From the NCBI GenBank assembly GCA_963736235.1, contig CAVTOR010000012.1, forward strand, positions 1-64,000: 64,000 bases of DNA. The letters are read 5' to 3'. The position numbers were made by a program, and so were the translations under genes. Each line of letters begins with the position of its first letter. Position 1 is the stretch's first letter. The notes beneath the pieces are model-generated. The model made no database searches, was not told where the DNA came from, and saw nothing but the letters and a program-made list of their open reading frames with translations. This document shows positions 57,055 to 64,000 of the stretch, piece after piece. Source of the stretch: CAVORB01 sp963736235. Lineage in GTDB: Bacteria > Pseudomonadota > Gammaproteobacteria > Chromatiales > Chromatiaceae.

Positions 57055-57770
57055 CTAATGTTTCCTCGTTTTGTGGAGCCTCGCCGCGGAGTCGCCTTCG
57101 CGCGCCGTGACGACCCAAGTCCACGCACCATCCGCGAGCGAATCGCGAACCACCATGCCATCTAGCCAGGCAACGGCCTTGGCGAGCGACCGGCGAGCGG
57201 ATCAGCTGGACTCAGTTCGCGAGCGCATAGGGCGGGTCTGTACAAGTACTGACAGTGCGTGAGACGACATCGAAAGCGCGAGATTGAGACCCCACAGCAT
57301 ATGCAAACTTCGCACCAACGCCAACCCAGAGGCGAACAGGGCCATTCCCTGTCTCGCCCGGACCGCCCCCGGCGAAGCCGAGATTTCGGAATGAATGACA
57401 GTGCGACTGGATGCACGCTGAGATGCGTTCCCGAGTATGTCCCGCGCGACACTCTCACCTAAGCGAAAACAGAGTTGACCAGGGGTCCCGCAGATGCCAC
57501 CAAACTCGCGCAGCGATGGAGGCTTGAACCGCAGCCGGGCCTTCCGTGGTCAGAGCCCCGGCTTTTCGCCCGGGTCTTGGCGCCCTCTCTCTCGGTTCAA
57601 CCGATTGATTTTTCATCACATTGCGAAAACGTCGGAAAAGCGTCGCCGTTTCATCAGAAGTTCCGCACGGCGCGCTGCTAGCGTTGGAGGCGAGGGCAGG
57701 TTGCGCACAACCGGCCGCTCGCAAGCAGACCGTAAGGTCTGACCATCCATGTTCCGCTAGGAGAGACGAG
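57055..57770. other. Long intergenic region, no recognised gene
   Basis: About 715 bases between the divergent polymerase gene and the small secreted-protein gene. No credible coding frame. Contains the inverted repeat at 57726-57741 and presumably two promoters. Confidence 0.4.
57726..57741. promoter_or_regulatory. Inverted repeat upstream of the small secreted protein
   Basis: CAGACC-GTAA-GGTCTG is a perfect six-base inverted repeat 30 bases before the ATG at 57771. It shares CAGACCGTAA with the inverted repeat upstream of phoB at 10254-10263. It may be an operator or a 5' leader hairpin. Confidence 0.3.
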
Positions 57771-58058
57771 ATGAAGATCATGCTTACCGCATTCGTTATC
57801 GCGCTATTCGCGACCGCCGTTACCGCGGGCGACGTCTATCACGGCCTGGCCAACGGCAACTCCGACCTATTCGACCAACACGGCCCGGCAGACCACCCGA
57901 TCCCGGTTCAACCGAGCGTTGGCGACGGTTTCCAACGCTATCAGGGCCTGGCCGACGGCAACCCGGACCTGTTCAAGTCTGGACCGGTCGACTCGACGAG
58001 ATCGGAGGACCCCCGCGTCTACATGGGTTTCAGCGGCAACCCCGACATTTCCTATTAG
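57771..58058 (+). CDS. Small secreted protein with GNPDLF-type repeats
   Basis: 95 residues. Sec signal MKIMLTAFVIALFATAVTAG with cleavage after VTA. The mature protein of about 76 residues holds three copies of a short repeat: VYHGLANGNSDLF, RYQGLADGNPDLF and VYMGFSGNPDIS, spaced by polar linkers. No cysteines. AGGAGA seven bases before the ATG supports the start. I recall small exported proteobacterial proteins with similar GNPDL repeats but no established function. It lies alone between a glycan gene pair and the tungstate transporter. Confidence 0.75.
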   Translation: MKIMLTAFVIALFATAVTAGDVYHGLANGNSDLFDQHGPADHPIPVQPSVGDGFQRYQGLADGNPDLFKSGPVDSTRSEDPRVYMGFSGNPDISY

Positions 58059-58409
58059 CTGCTCATTCGGCGCGGATACCGAGCAGATTCCCGGTATCCG
58101 CGCCGAGGCGAATGGTCACTGGCCAAGGAATCGGCCAGCGAAACTTCCGCGGAGATGTTCACACCAACCTTGCTCGGCGGGCCTCACCCACCAGACTTCG
58201 GCTTTCGATCAATAGAGGTCTCGACCCGGCGGGCGTCGCTAGGATCAGCTTTGGCGCCCCCGGCTCATTCTACCCCGCTCCGCGAACGCCCGCCGCGCGT
58301 GACGCCTGCGTGGATTCTACTGTCGTCTGATCTTCCCGCCCGATCCACATGGTTGCGTTTTGTGCGTTTTTGCGCGACGGTTCGGAAAAAATGCACTGAG
58401 TGGGAATCT
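58059..58409. other. Intergenic region before tupB
   Basis: About 350 bases. It should contain the promoter of the tungstate transporter genes. No Mo/W-responsive riboswitch fold or clear ModE-type palindrome was recognised by eye. Confidence 0.35.
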
Positions 58410-59117
58410 ATGCAGGATTTCGGGGAGGCCTTTCGCCTGGCCTTCGGGCTCGTGGTGTCCGCGAGCCCGGACTTGCTTGAGATCGTCCTGCTCTCGTTAC
58501 GAGTGAGCCTGATCGCGGTCGCTGTCGCTTGCGCGATCGGCCTGCCCCTTGGAGCGGCGGTGGCCATCGCCCGCTTCCGCGGGCGCGGCATGGTCGTCGT
58601 CCTGCTCAACGCCCTGATGGGACTGCCGCCGGTGGTGGTGGGGTTGCTGGTCTACCTGATGCTGTCGAACGCAGGCCCCTTCGGCTGGCTGCAACTGCTC
58701 TACACCCCGTCGGCCATGATCATCGCGCAAACCATCCTGATCACGCCGATCGTCGCCGCCCTCACCCGCGAGGTGATCGAGCAGCTCCACGACGAGTACG
58801 CGGAGCAATTCCAGTCCTTGTGCGTACCGGGCCACAAGGCCGTCGGCGCGCTGCTGTGGGACGCCCGCTACAGCCTGCTGACGGTGGCCCTTGCCGGGTT
58901 CGGGCGCGCGGTCGCGGAGGTCGGCGCGGTCATCATCGTCGGCGGCAATATCAACCACCTCACACGGGTAATGACCACGGCCATCGCCTTGGAGACTTCC
59001 AAGGGCGACCTCGCCCTTGCTCTCGCCCTCGGCTTGGTGCTGCTCGCGATCGCACTCACGGTCAACGCCTCCGTCATGGCCCTGAAGGCGACATCCTCAA
59101 GGTACGCCTATGCGTGA
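58410..59117 (+). CDS. tupB: Tungstate ABC transporter permease
   Basis: 235 residues, about six membrane helices. The family coupling motif is seen in LVPGH-type EYAEQFQSLCVPGHKAVGAL and GRAVAEVGAVIIVGGNINHL, and the N-terminal part reads LSLRVSLIAVAVACAIGLPL. The EVGAVIIVGGNI segment with no fused ATPase is typical of TupB rather than ModB. ATG at 58410 is the most reasonable start, placing the first helix near residue 20. tupC overlaps its 3' end by eight bases. Confidence 0.9.
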   Translation: MQDFGEAFRLAFGLVVSASPDLLEIVLLSLRVSLIAVAVACAIGLPLGAAVAIARFRGRGMVVVLLNALMGLPPVVVGLLVYLMLSNAGPFGWLQLLYTPSAMIIAQTILITPIVAALTREVIEQLHDEYAEQFQSLCVPGHKAVGALLWDARYSLLTVALAGFGRAVAEVGAVIIVGGNINHLTRVMTTAIALETSKGDLALALALGLVLLAIALTVNASVMALKATSSRYAYA

Positions 59118-59877
59118 GTCCTCAGGCACCCTCGCTCAGGAAGGAGCCGCGATCCCGGCGGCGACGGCCCCCGCCCTACTCCCGGCCGAGGCGCGCGGGC
59201 TGGTCTTCACCGCCGGCGGCCGGCCCCTGATCAACGGTCTGGACCTGACCATCCGCGCCGGTCCGCTCACGGTCGTCATGGGTCCAAACGGCGCGGGGAA
59301 GAGCCTGCTGCTGCGCCTACTGCATGGCCTCGTCGCTCCCGTTGCGGGCACCGTGCTCTGGGGAGGACAGCCGCCGACGGAGCCGATACGGCGACGTCAG
59401 GCGCTGGTGTTCCAGCGCCCCGTGCTGCTGCGGCGCTCGGTGGCAGCCAATATCAGATTCGTGCTGCGGCTGCGCGGATCGGACTCGCCGGAGCGCGTGC
59501 GCGAGCTGCTCAGCCACGTCGGCCTCGCGCCCCTCGCGGCACAGCCCGCTCGGCGGCTCTCCGGTGGCGAGCAGCAGCGCCTGGCACTCGCCCGCGCCCT
59601 GGCTTTGGAGCCGGAGGTGATGCTGCTGGACGAGCCCACCGCCAACCTCGACCCCTCCGCCACGGCGGCGATCGAGTCGATCGTCCGCACCGCCCAGGGT
59701 CAGGGAACCAAAATCCTGTTCGTGACCCACGATCTGGGGCAGGCGCGCCGGCTGGCCGACGAGGTGGTGTTCCTGCACCACGGCCGGGTCATCGAGCAGA
59801 CCCCCGCCGCTCGTTTCTTCGACCGCCCGGACACCACCGAGGCGAGGGACTACCTTGCCGGCCGGCTGGTCTTGTGA
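59110..59877 (+). CDS. tupC: Tungstate ABC transporter ATP-binding protein
   Basis: 255 residues with Walker A VMGPNGAGKSLLLRLL, Q-loop in LVFQRPVLLRRS, signature LSGGEQQRLALARALA, Walker B VMLLDEPTANLDP and switch His in LFVTHDLGQARRL. There is no C-terminal TOBE/mop domain, unlike ModC; a separate small molbindin is encoded nearby. It overlaps tupB by eight bases and precedes tupA by about 35, so the three are one operon. Confidence 0.9.
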   Translation: MRESSGTLAQEGAAIPAATAPALLPAEARGLVFTAGGRPLINGLDLTIRAGPLTVVMGPNGAGKSLLLRLLHGLVAPVAGTVLWGGQPPTEPIRRRQALVFQRPVLLRRSVAANIRFVLRLRGSDSPERVRELLSHVGLAPLAAQPARRLSGGEQQRLALARALALEPEVMLLDEPTANLDPSATAAIESIVRTAQGQGTKILFVTHDLGQARRLADEVVFLHHGRVIEQTPAARFFDRPDTTEARDYLAGRLVL

Positions 59878-59911
59878 GCTTCAACCACCAACGAGAGAAG
59901 AGGAAGTAAAG

Positions 59912-60742
59912 ATGCGCAAGTCCCACTTGCTGCCCATCGCCGTCATCGCGGGCGCGCTGAGCGTTCCCGTCCTTGCCGCGGACGAATCCATCATCCTGCA
60001 GTCCACCACCTCCACCGCCAACTCCGGCCTCTACGACGTTATTCTGCCCAAGTTCACGAACAAGACCGGGGTTCGGGTCGACGTGGTGGCCGTGGGCACC
60101 GGGCAGGCGATCAAGAACGCCATGAACGGGGACGGCGACGTGCTGCTGGTCCACGCCAAGCCCGCCGAGGAGCAGTTTGTCGCCGATGGATACGGAGTCG
60201 AGCGCTTCGACGTCATGTACAACGACTTCATCATCGTCGGCCCGCCAGCGGACCCGGCTGGGGTGAAGGGCACGAAGGATGCTCCGGGCGCCTTCGGCAA
60301 GATCGCCGGAGCGCAGGCGGTGTTCGCCTCCCGGGGCGACGACTCCGGCACCCACAAGAAGGAGCTGGCCCTGTGGAAGGCCGCCGGGGTGGATCCGTCG
60401 GCGGCCAGCGGCAGCTGGTATCGGGAGACGGGCTCGGGGATGGGCGCCACCCTGAATGCCGCCGTCGGCATGGGCGCCTATGCGCTGACCGACCGTGGAA
60501 CCTGGGTCAGCTTCAAGAACAAGGGTGAGCACGCAATCCTGGTGGAGGGCGACGACGACCTGTTCAATCAGTACGGCGTCATCCTAGTGAACCCGCAAAA
60601 ACACCCGAACGCCAAGGCGGAGCAAGGTCAGGCCTTCGTCGACTGGATCCTGAGCGACGAGGGTCAGCAGGCCATCGCGGACTACCAGCTCGACGGCCAG
60701 CAGCTGTTCTTCCCGAACGCCAGCGAACAAGGGGTGCCTTAA
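59912..60742 (+). CDS. tupA: Tungstate-binding periplasmic protein
   Basis: 276 residues. Signal peptide MRKSHLLPIAVIAGALSVPV, cleaved after LAA. The mature protein starts with the TupA hallmark ILQSTTSTANSGLYDVI, followed by HAKPAEEQFVADGYG, SRGDDSGTHKKELALW and ETGSGMGATLNAA, which line the oxyanion site in the family. It delivers tungstate with high selectivity to TupB/TupC. AGAGGAAG precedes the ATG. It is last in the operon; tupA-B-C is the more usual order. Its stop overlaps the stop of the convergent molbindin gene by four bases. Confidence 0.93.
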   Translation: MRKSHLLPIAVIAGALSVPVLAADESIILQSTTSTANSGLYDVILPKFTNKTGVRVDVVAVGTGQAIKNAMNGDGDVLLVHAKPAEEQFVADGYGVERFDVMYNDFIIVGPPADPAGVKGTKDAPGAFGKIAGAQAVFASRGDDSGTHKKELALWKAAGVDPSAASGSWYRETGSGMGATLNAAVGMGAYALTDRGTWVSFKNKGEHAILVEGDDDLFNQYGVILVNPQKHPNAKAEQGQAFVDWILSDEGQQAIADYQLDGQQLFFPNASEQGVP

Positions 60743-60909
60743 GAAGGTTCAGCGCCCGCAGCGAAGCTGAGCCGCTCGGCGGAATCAGCGGTGATCGTGG
60801 ACGTGACGAGGTTTCCCCCGCCGACATCGACCTGCACCTGCGCGGCGACGGCGTCCTTCCTCACATCGACGACCTTGCCCCTGATGATGTTTCGCGCACT
60901 CAGCTCCAT
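60739..60909 (-). CDS. Short molbindin-type (TOBE/Mop) protein
   Basis: 56 residues: MELSARNIIRGKVVDVRKDA, then VAAQVQVDVGGGNLVTSTIT and ADSAERLSFAAGAEPS. The Mop signature LSARN...GKV and VDVGGGN...ST are exact. Mop proteins of about 68-70 residues bind molybdate or tungstate as ring-shaped oligomers; this copy stops about 12 residues early, lacking the final helix/strand. The frame ends at TAA shared with the tupA stop (TTAA). It may be the detached oxyanion-sensing TOBE module absent from TupC. The regulator gene lies immediately upstream on the same strand, 21 bases away. Confidence 0.75.
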   Translation of the reverse strand: MELSARNIIRGKVVDVRKDAVAAQVQVDVGGGNLVTSTITADSAERLSFAAGAEPS

Positions 60910-60930
60910 CGCATCGACCTCCCGAGGCGA

Positions 60931-61821
60931 CTAAGCCCCGTTGAAATGTACGCTGCCCAGCCCACCGATATCGTAGCCTGTATAGGCGCTCGCTTGCGCG
61001 ACAAAGGAAGGGGACCGGCAGAAGGCAAGCAGCCGCTGCATCGGCTCCTCGAACCAAGAACGCCGGTCCACCAGGAGGTCGAAGCGCTCCCGAACCAGGG
61101 GCACGAAGCCCAGCCCAAAGCGCGCGGCCAGTCCAGCCAGGCCGAAGGCGGCGTCGGCCCTGCCCTCCAGCACGCCATAGGCCGCGTCCGTCTCGGTGCG
61201 CGCGGACCCCGTGAGGTCCAGCTCCGCCAACGCGATCCCCGCTTGCGCCAACAGATGCTCCAGCAGCACCTGGCTACCTGCTCCGGCCTGGCGCCGCACC
61301 AGGCGCCGGCCGCGCAGGTCCTCAAGCCGGGCGATCGCGCCCCGTCCCGCCGGAGCCACGATCAAGCCCCGCTCCCGCCAGGCGAACTCCATCAGCACCA
61401 CGGGCTCGGCGGCGAAACGGGAACGGACGAGCGCGGTGTTCCAGTCGTCGTCCCGGGGCTGGTACAGGTGCAGGCCGGCCGCCAGGCCCTCGCCCCGGGC
61501 GAAGCGCTCCAGCCCGTCGAGGCTACCGTCGAACAGACTGGCGAGCCCGCTCCGGGACTCGCGCAGGCACCAATCGAGCAGCGGATCATGACTGCCGAGA
61601 AAGACATTGGGGCGCACCGGCGCCCTATGGGTGGACTTACCGACCCGCGCCAACCACGCATCTATCTTAGCGCGCGGAAACAGGAGCTTGCCGGTGGCCC
61701 GCAGGCAGGGCAGCTCCCCCGACGCCGCCAGGTCGTAGACCTTACGCTCCTTGATACGCAGCAGCTCAGCCAGCTCCTTGGTGGTGAGGTACTCGCCGGC
61801 GGGTGTGTCCATGGGTTTCAC
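60931..61821 (-). CDS. HTH regulator with periplasmic-binding-like domain (tungstate/molybdate locus)
   Basis: 296 residues. An excisionase/MerR-like winged HTH occupies residues 5-60 (YLTTKELAELLRIKERKVYD, LPCLRATGKLLFPRAKIDAW). A PBP-like domain follows from about 70 (VFLGSHDPLLDWCLRESRSG; RRQAGAGSQVLLEHLLAQAG; ARTETDAAYGVLEGRADAAF GL-type pocket residues). This HTH plus PBP_like layout is known in proteins beside molybdate/tungstate genes. It may sense the oxyanion or a cofactor and control tupBCA and the molbindin. Starts at GTG 61821 or ATG 61812 are both possible. Confidence 0.85.
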   Translation of the reverse strand: MKPMDTPAGEYLTTKELAELLRIKERKVYDLAASGELPCLRATGKLLFPRAKIDAWLARVGKSTHRAPVRPNVFLGSHDPLLDWCLRESRSGLASLFDGSLDGLERFARGEGLAAGLHLYQPRDDDWNTALVRSRFAAEPVVLMEFAWRERGLIVAPAGRGAIARLEDLRGRRLVRRQAGAGSQVLLEHLLAQAGIALAELDLTGSARTETDAAYGVLEGRADAAFGLAGLAARFGLGFVPLVRERFDLLVDRRSWFEEPMQRLLAFCRSPSFVAQASAYTGYDIGGLGSVHFNGA

Positions 61822-62067
61822 GAAAGCAGTTGCGGTTGTCGGAGCCTGGGTGCAAGCGGGAAATGCCTACATTCAGGAAGCCTGCTTGCCTGCCGCGATA
61901 CACTCGGCGACCCGAATGATACCCTGTATCTCACAGCTGCCCAGCGATGCGTAGTCGCCCTCGCGGCGGCGGCAAACGGCCGCCAAGCCGGACTATAATC
62001 CGCGGCAAGCCTCTGTGCGCCAAGCGCCGGGCAGATAACGACTTACTCCATTTCGCGAGGACACCCT

Positions 62068-62934
62068 ATGGACCCCAAACAGCCCCACACGCCCGCCGCG
62101 GCGCGATGGCTTCGCAACGCCCTGCTCCTGTTCGCACTGCCTTTGGCCCTGTTCTCCGCCGCCCACGCCTCGTCATGGTCGAAGGTCAAGGCGCCGGCGC
62201 CCGGTCCGGTGAAGGTCATCGGCGGCACCTCGAACGGCTGCGTGGGCGGCGCCGAGCCCCTGCCCGCCCAGGGCACCGGGTACGTCAGCATCCGACGCCA
62301 CCGCAACCGCTACTACGGTCACCCCGAGTTGCTGGCATTGATCGAGGACCTCGGCGCGACGCTCGGCCAACGCACCGGTCAGCTGATGATGGTCGGCGAC
62401 CTAAGCCAGCCCCGGGGCGGGCTGATGTCCTCCTCCCATCGCAGCCATCAGAACGGGCTGGACGTGGACATCTGGTTCCGGCTCGCCTCCTCCGCGGGAA
62501 GCGCCGACCGCGACCACCCCGAGGAACGCGACCCGGTCAGCATGGTCGCCGCGGACGGGCTGCGGCTCGGCGGCGCCTGGGGCGAGCAGCAGCGATTGCT
62601 GATCAAGACCGCCGCCGAGGACCCCCGGGTCGACCGCATCTTCGTCAACCCCGCGATCAAGCGCGGTCTCTGCCAATCCGAAGGCGGCGACCGGGCCTGG
62701 CTGCGCAAGCTCCGCCCCTGGTGGGGTCATGACGCCCATTTCCATGTCCGCCTACGCTGCCCCCCCGGCAACCCCGCCTGCGAGCAACAGAACCCGCTGC
62801 CGGCCGGCGACGGCTGCGGCAGCGAGCTTGCCTGGTGGTTCAGCGACGAGGCGCGCAATCCGAAGAAGTCCGGCAAGCCCAAGCCCCGCCCGCCCATGCC
62901 CGCCGCGTGCCAGGCATTGCTTTCCGGCTACTGA
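62068..62934 (+). CDS. mepA: Penicillin-insensitive murein endopeptidase
   Basis: 288 residues with a signal region (LRNALLLFALPLALFSAAHA). LAS-type metallopeptidase motifs are present: SSHRSHQNGLDVDIWF (HxxxxxxxD zinc ligands) and WWGHDAHFHVRLRCP (HxH). GGAEPLPAQGTGYVSIRRHR and conserved cysteines complete the M74 family pattern. It cleaves D-Ala-meso-DAP cross-links in the periplasm. Length is slightly over E. coli MepA because of a proline/lysine-rich C-terminal tail. The next gene starts 11 bases after its stop, so they are likely an operon. Confidence 0.93.
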   Translation: MDPKQPHTPAAARWLRNALLLFALPLALFSAAHASSWSKVKAPAPGPVKVIGGTSNGCVGGAEPLPAQGTGYVSIRRHRNRYYGHPELLALIEDLGATLGQRTGQLMMVGDLSQPRGGLMSSSHRSHQNGLDVDIWFRLASSAGSADRDHPEERDPVSMVAADGLRLGGAWGEQQRLLIKTAAEDPRVDRIFVNPAIKRGLCQSEGGDRAWLRKLRPWWGHDAHFHVRLRCPPGNPACEQQNPLPAGDGCGSELAWWFSDEARNPKKSGKPKPRPPMPAACQALLSGY

Positions 62935-62945
62935 CCTCATTGCCG

Positions 62946-64000
62946 ATGCCCCGGTGCTCCAATCTTGTTTGGTGGCTCGCCGCCGCCGCGACCTTGATCT
63001 CGCCGGCGGCGGTCGCGGCCTCCGGATGCGAGCAGCACCAAGAGGTCCGGATCTGGACCTCTCCCCGCGAGCCCTCCCCGGGCGGTACCCTGGAGATCAT
63101 GGCGGTCGCCACCGATGGCGAGCTGAGCGGGCTCTCGATCTCGGATCCTGCCGGCAGGACCCACACCCCCAGCGCCCGCGCATTCGGGGGTCCGCCCTGG
63201 AGCCTGGCCGCTGCGGTCTTCGACGCCAAGCTTGGGACTTATCGCATCGAGGCGCGGCGTGGAAGCCGGGTTGTCTCCTGCCGCGAGATCACGGTGGGCA
63301 GGCAGCCGCGAGGGCCTGCCACCGGAGGGGATTTCCCTTTGCGGGACTGGGACCTTCCCGCCGAGGCGCTGTTCGCGGCCTGGATAGAGCGGCTGTTCGA
63401 CGCGCCGCCGGAGCAATCGCTCCAATTCCCCTCGCTGGAGCCGATCCTGCGCGACCCCGGGCGCAACTTCCTGCTCGACCACCTGCGCCGCGGCGAGGAC
63501 AAACGGCTGCCGGCGACCCCGGATTGCGCCGACCTGCCCTACTTTCTCCGGACCTACTTCGCCTGGAAGATGGGGCTGCCCACTGCCTATCGCTCCTGCA
63601 CCAGAGGATCATCCGGCAGCCCCCCGCGCTGCCGCGCCCCCGTGGTCGAGACCGCCTTCTCCCGCGCACCTGCCCCGGCCGCTTCCTTCAAGGAGCACAG
63701 CCGCTCCCTGATGGACACGGTGCACTCGGGCAGCGCGCGCACGGCACTCGCCGACGACAGCACCGATTTCTACCCCATCCCCCTCGAGCGCCGGTATCTC
63801 TGGCCCGGGACCGTCTTCGCGGACCCCTTCGGCCACGTCCTGGTGATCGTGAAATGGGTCCCGCAGACAAAAGGGCGTGAGGGTCTCCTGCTGGCGGTGG
63901 ACGCCCAGCCGGACAACTCGGTCGGCCGCAAGCGCTTCTGGGAGGGCAATTTTCTGTTCGCCAGCGACGTTCCGAGCGCCGGCGCGGGCTTCAAGGCCTT
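62946..64000 (+). CDS. Secreted protein, possible cysteine-peptidase-like fold (runs off window)
   Basis: At least 351 codons, open to the window end. Signal peptide CSNLVWWLAAAATLISPAAV with cleavage after AVA. The N-terminal part reads as a beta-sandwich (VRIWTSPREPSPGGTLEIMA; LGTYRIEARRGSRVVSCREI). Later segments DCADLPYFLRTYFAWKMGLP and DPFGHVLVIVKWV place a Cys and a His in contexts like NlpC/P60 or papain-like peptidases; this is inference. It sits directly after mepA, so a role in cell-wall processing is plausible. Family not recognised. Confidence 0.7.
   Translation, partial: MPRCSNLVWWLAAAATLISPAAVAASGCEQHQEVRIWTSPREPSPGGTLEIMAVATDGELSGLSISDPAGRTHTPSARAFGGPPWSLAAAVFDAKLGTYRIEARRGSRVVSCREITVGRQPRGPATGGDFPLRDWDLPAEALFAAWIERLFDAPPEQSLQFPSLEPILRDPGRNFLLDHLRRGEDKRLPATPDCADLPYFLRTYFAWKMGLPTAYRSCTRGSSGSPPRCRAPVVETAFSRAPAPAASFKEHSRSLMDTVHSGSARTALADDSTDFYPIPLERRYLWPGTVFADPFGHVLVIVKWVPQTKGREGLLLAVDAQPDNSVGRKRFWEGNFLFASDVPSAGAGFKA

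Noticed and set aside
62729..63880. 383-codon open frame on the + strand
   Set aside because: Arginine/proline-rich and overlaps the better frame starting at 62946, which has a signal peptide and protein-like composition.

Overview
The window looks like a stretch of a high-GC gammaproteobacterial chromosome. The order aroA-cmk-rpsA-ihfB and the pepA-holC pair divergent from lptG are gammaproteobacterial hallmarks. A DsrC/TusE paralogue fits a sulfur-metabolising lineage such as the Chromatiales (purple sulfur bacteria and relatives); that placement is inference. No rRNA, tRNA or CRISPR array was recognised.

Layout. 0-3.1 kb is a mobile-element scrapyard: an IS66 element (tnpA, tnpB, broken tnpC) inserted in an IS3-type remnant, then an AT-rich gene fragment. 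3.2-9.4 kb carries an envelope and ion-transport set: patatin-like lipoprotein overlapping a FUSC stub, Na+/H+-type antiporter, small K+-channel-like protein, DUF3313 protein, outer-membrane barrel, and a DUF1214 stub cut by an IS110 fragment. 10.3-17 kb is core: phoB-phoR facing ihfB-rpsA-cmk-aroA. 17-24 kb has an E3-type flavoprotein, a UMF1-type MFS transporter, a FixJ-like regulator with a large PAS histidine kinase, and an RDD protein. 24-31 kb has lptG divergent from pepA-holC, then a single-chain type IIG restriction-modification gene. 31-39.9 kb has CYTH proteins, a cysteine-depleted DsrC homologue, an EEP-family nuclease, fumC, and an NtrC-like regulator with a probable partner kinase. 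An IS200-type element lies at 40.0-40.6 kb.

The most unusual part is 41.4-57.1 kb. Three very large secreted proteins, a glycosidase-like protein on the + strand and two FG-GAP/UnbV/Calx-beta proteins on the - strand, share nine copies of a four-cysteine domain of about 120-123 residues that I do not recognise. They lie next to a Wzy/O-antigen-ligase-like polymerase and a Wzx-like flippase, which suggests a cell-surface polysaccharide or adhesion locus. The right end holds a small secreted protein with GNPDLF repeats, a tungstate ABC transporter (tupB-tupC-tupA) with a mini-molbindin and an HTH/periplasmic-binding-like regulator, the murein endopeptidase mepA, and a secreted protein running off the window.

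Many otherwise ordinary genes, including aroA, phoB and fumC, carry frameshifts whose length arithmetic fits single-base indels. I read most of these as likely sequence errors rather than true decay; raw reads would decide. Such genes are typed as pseudogene, with the inferred intact product stated.
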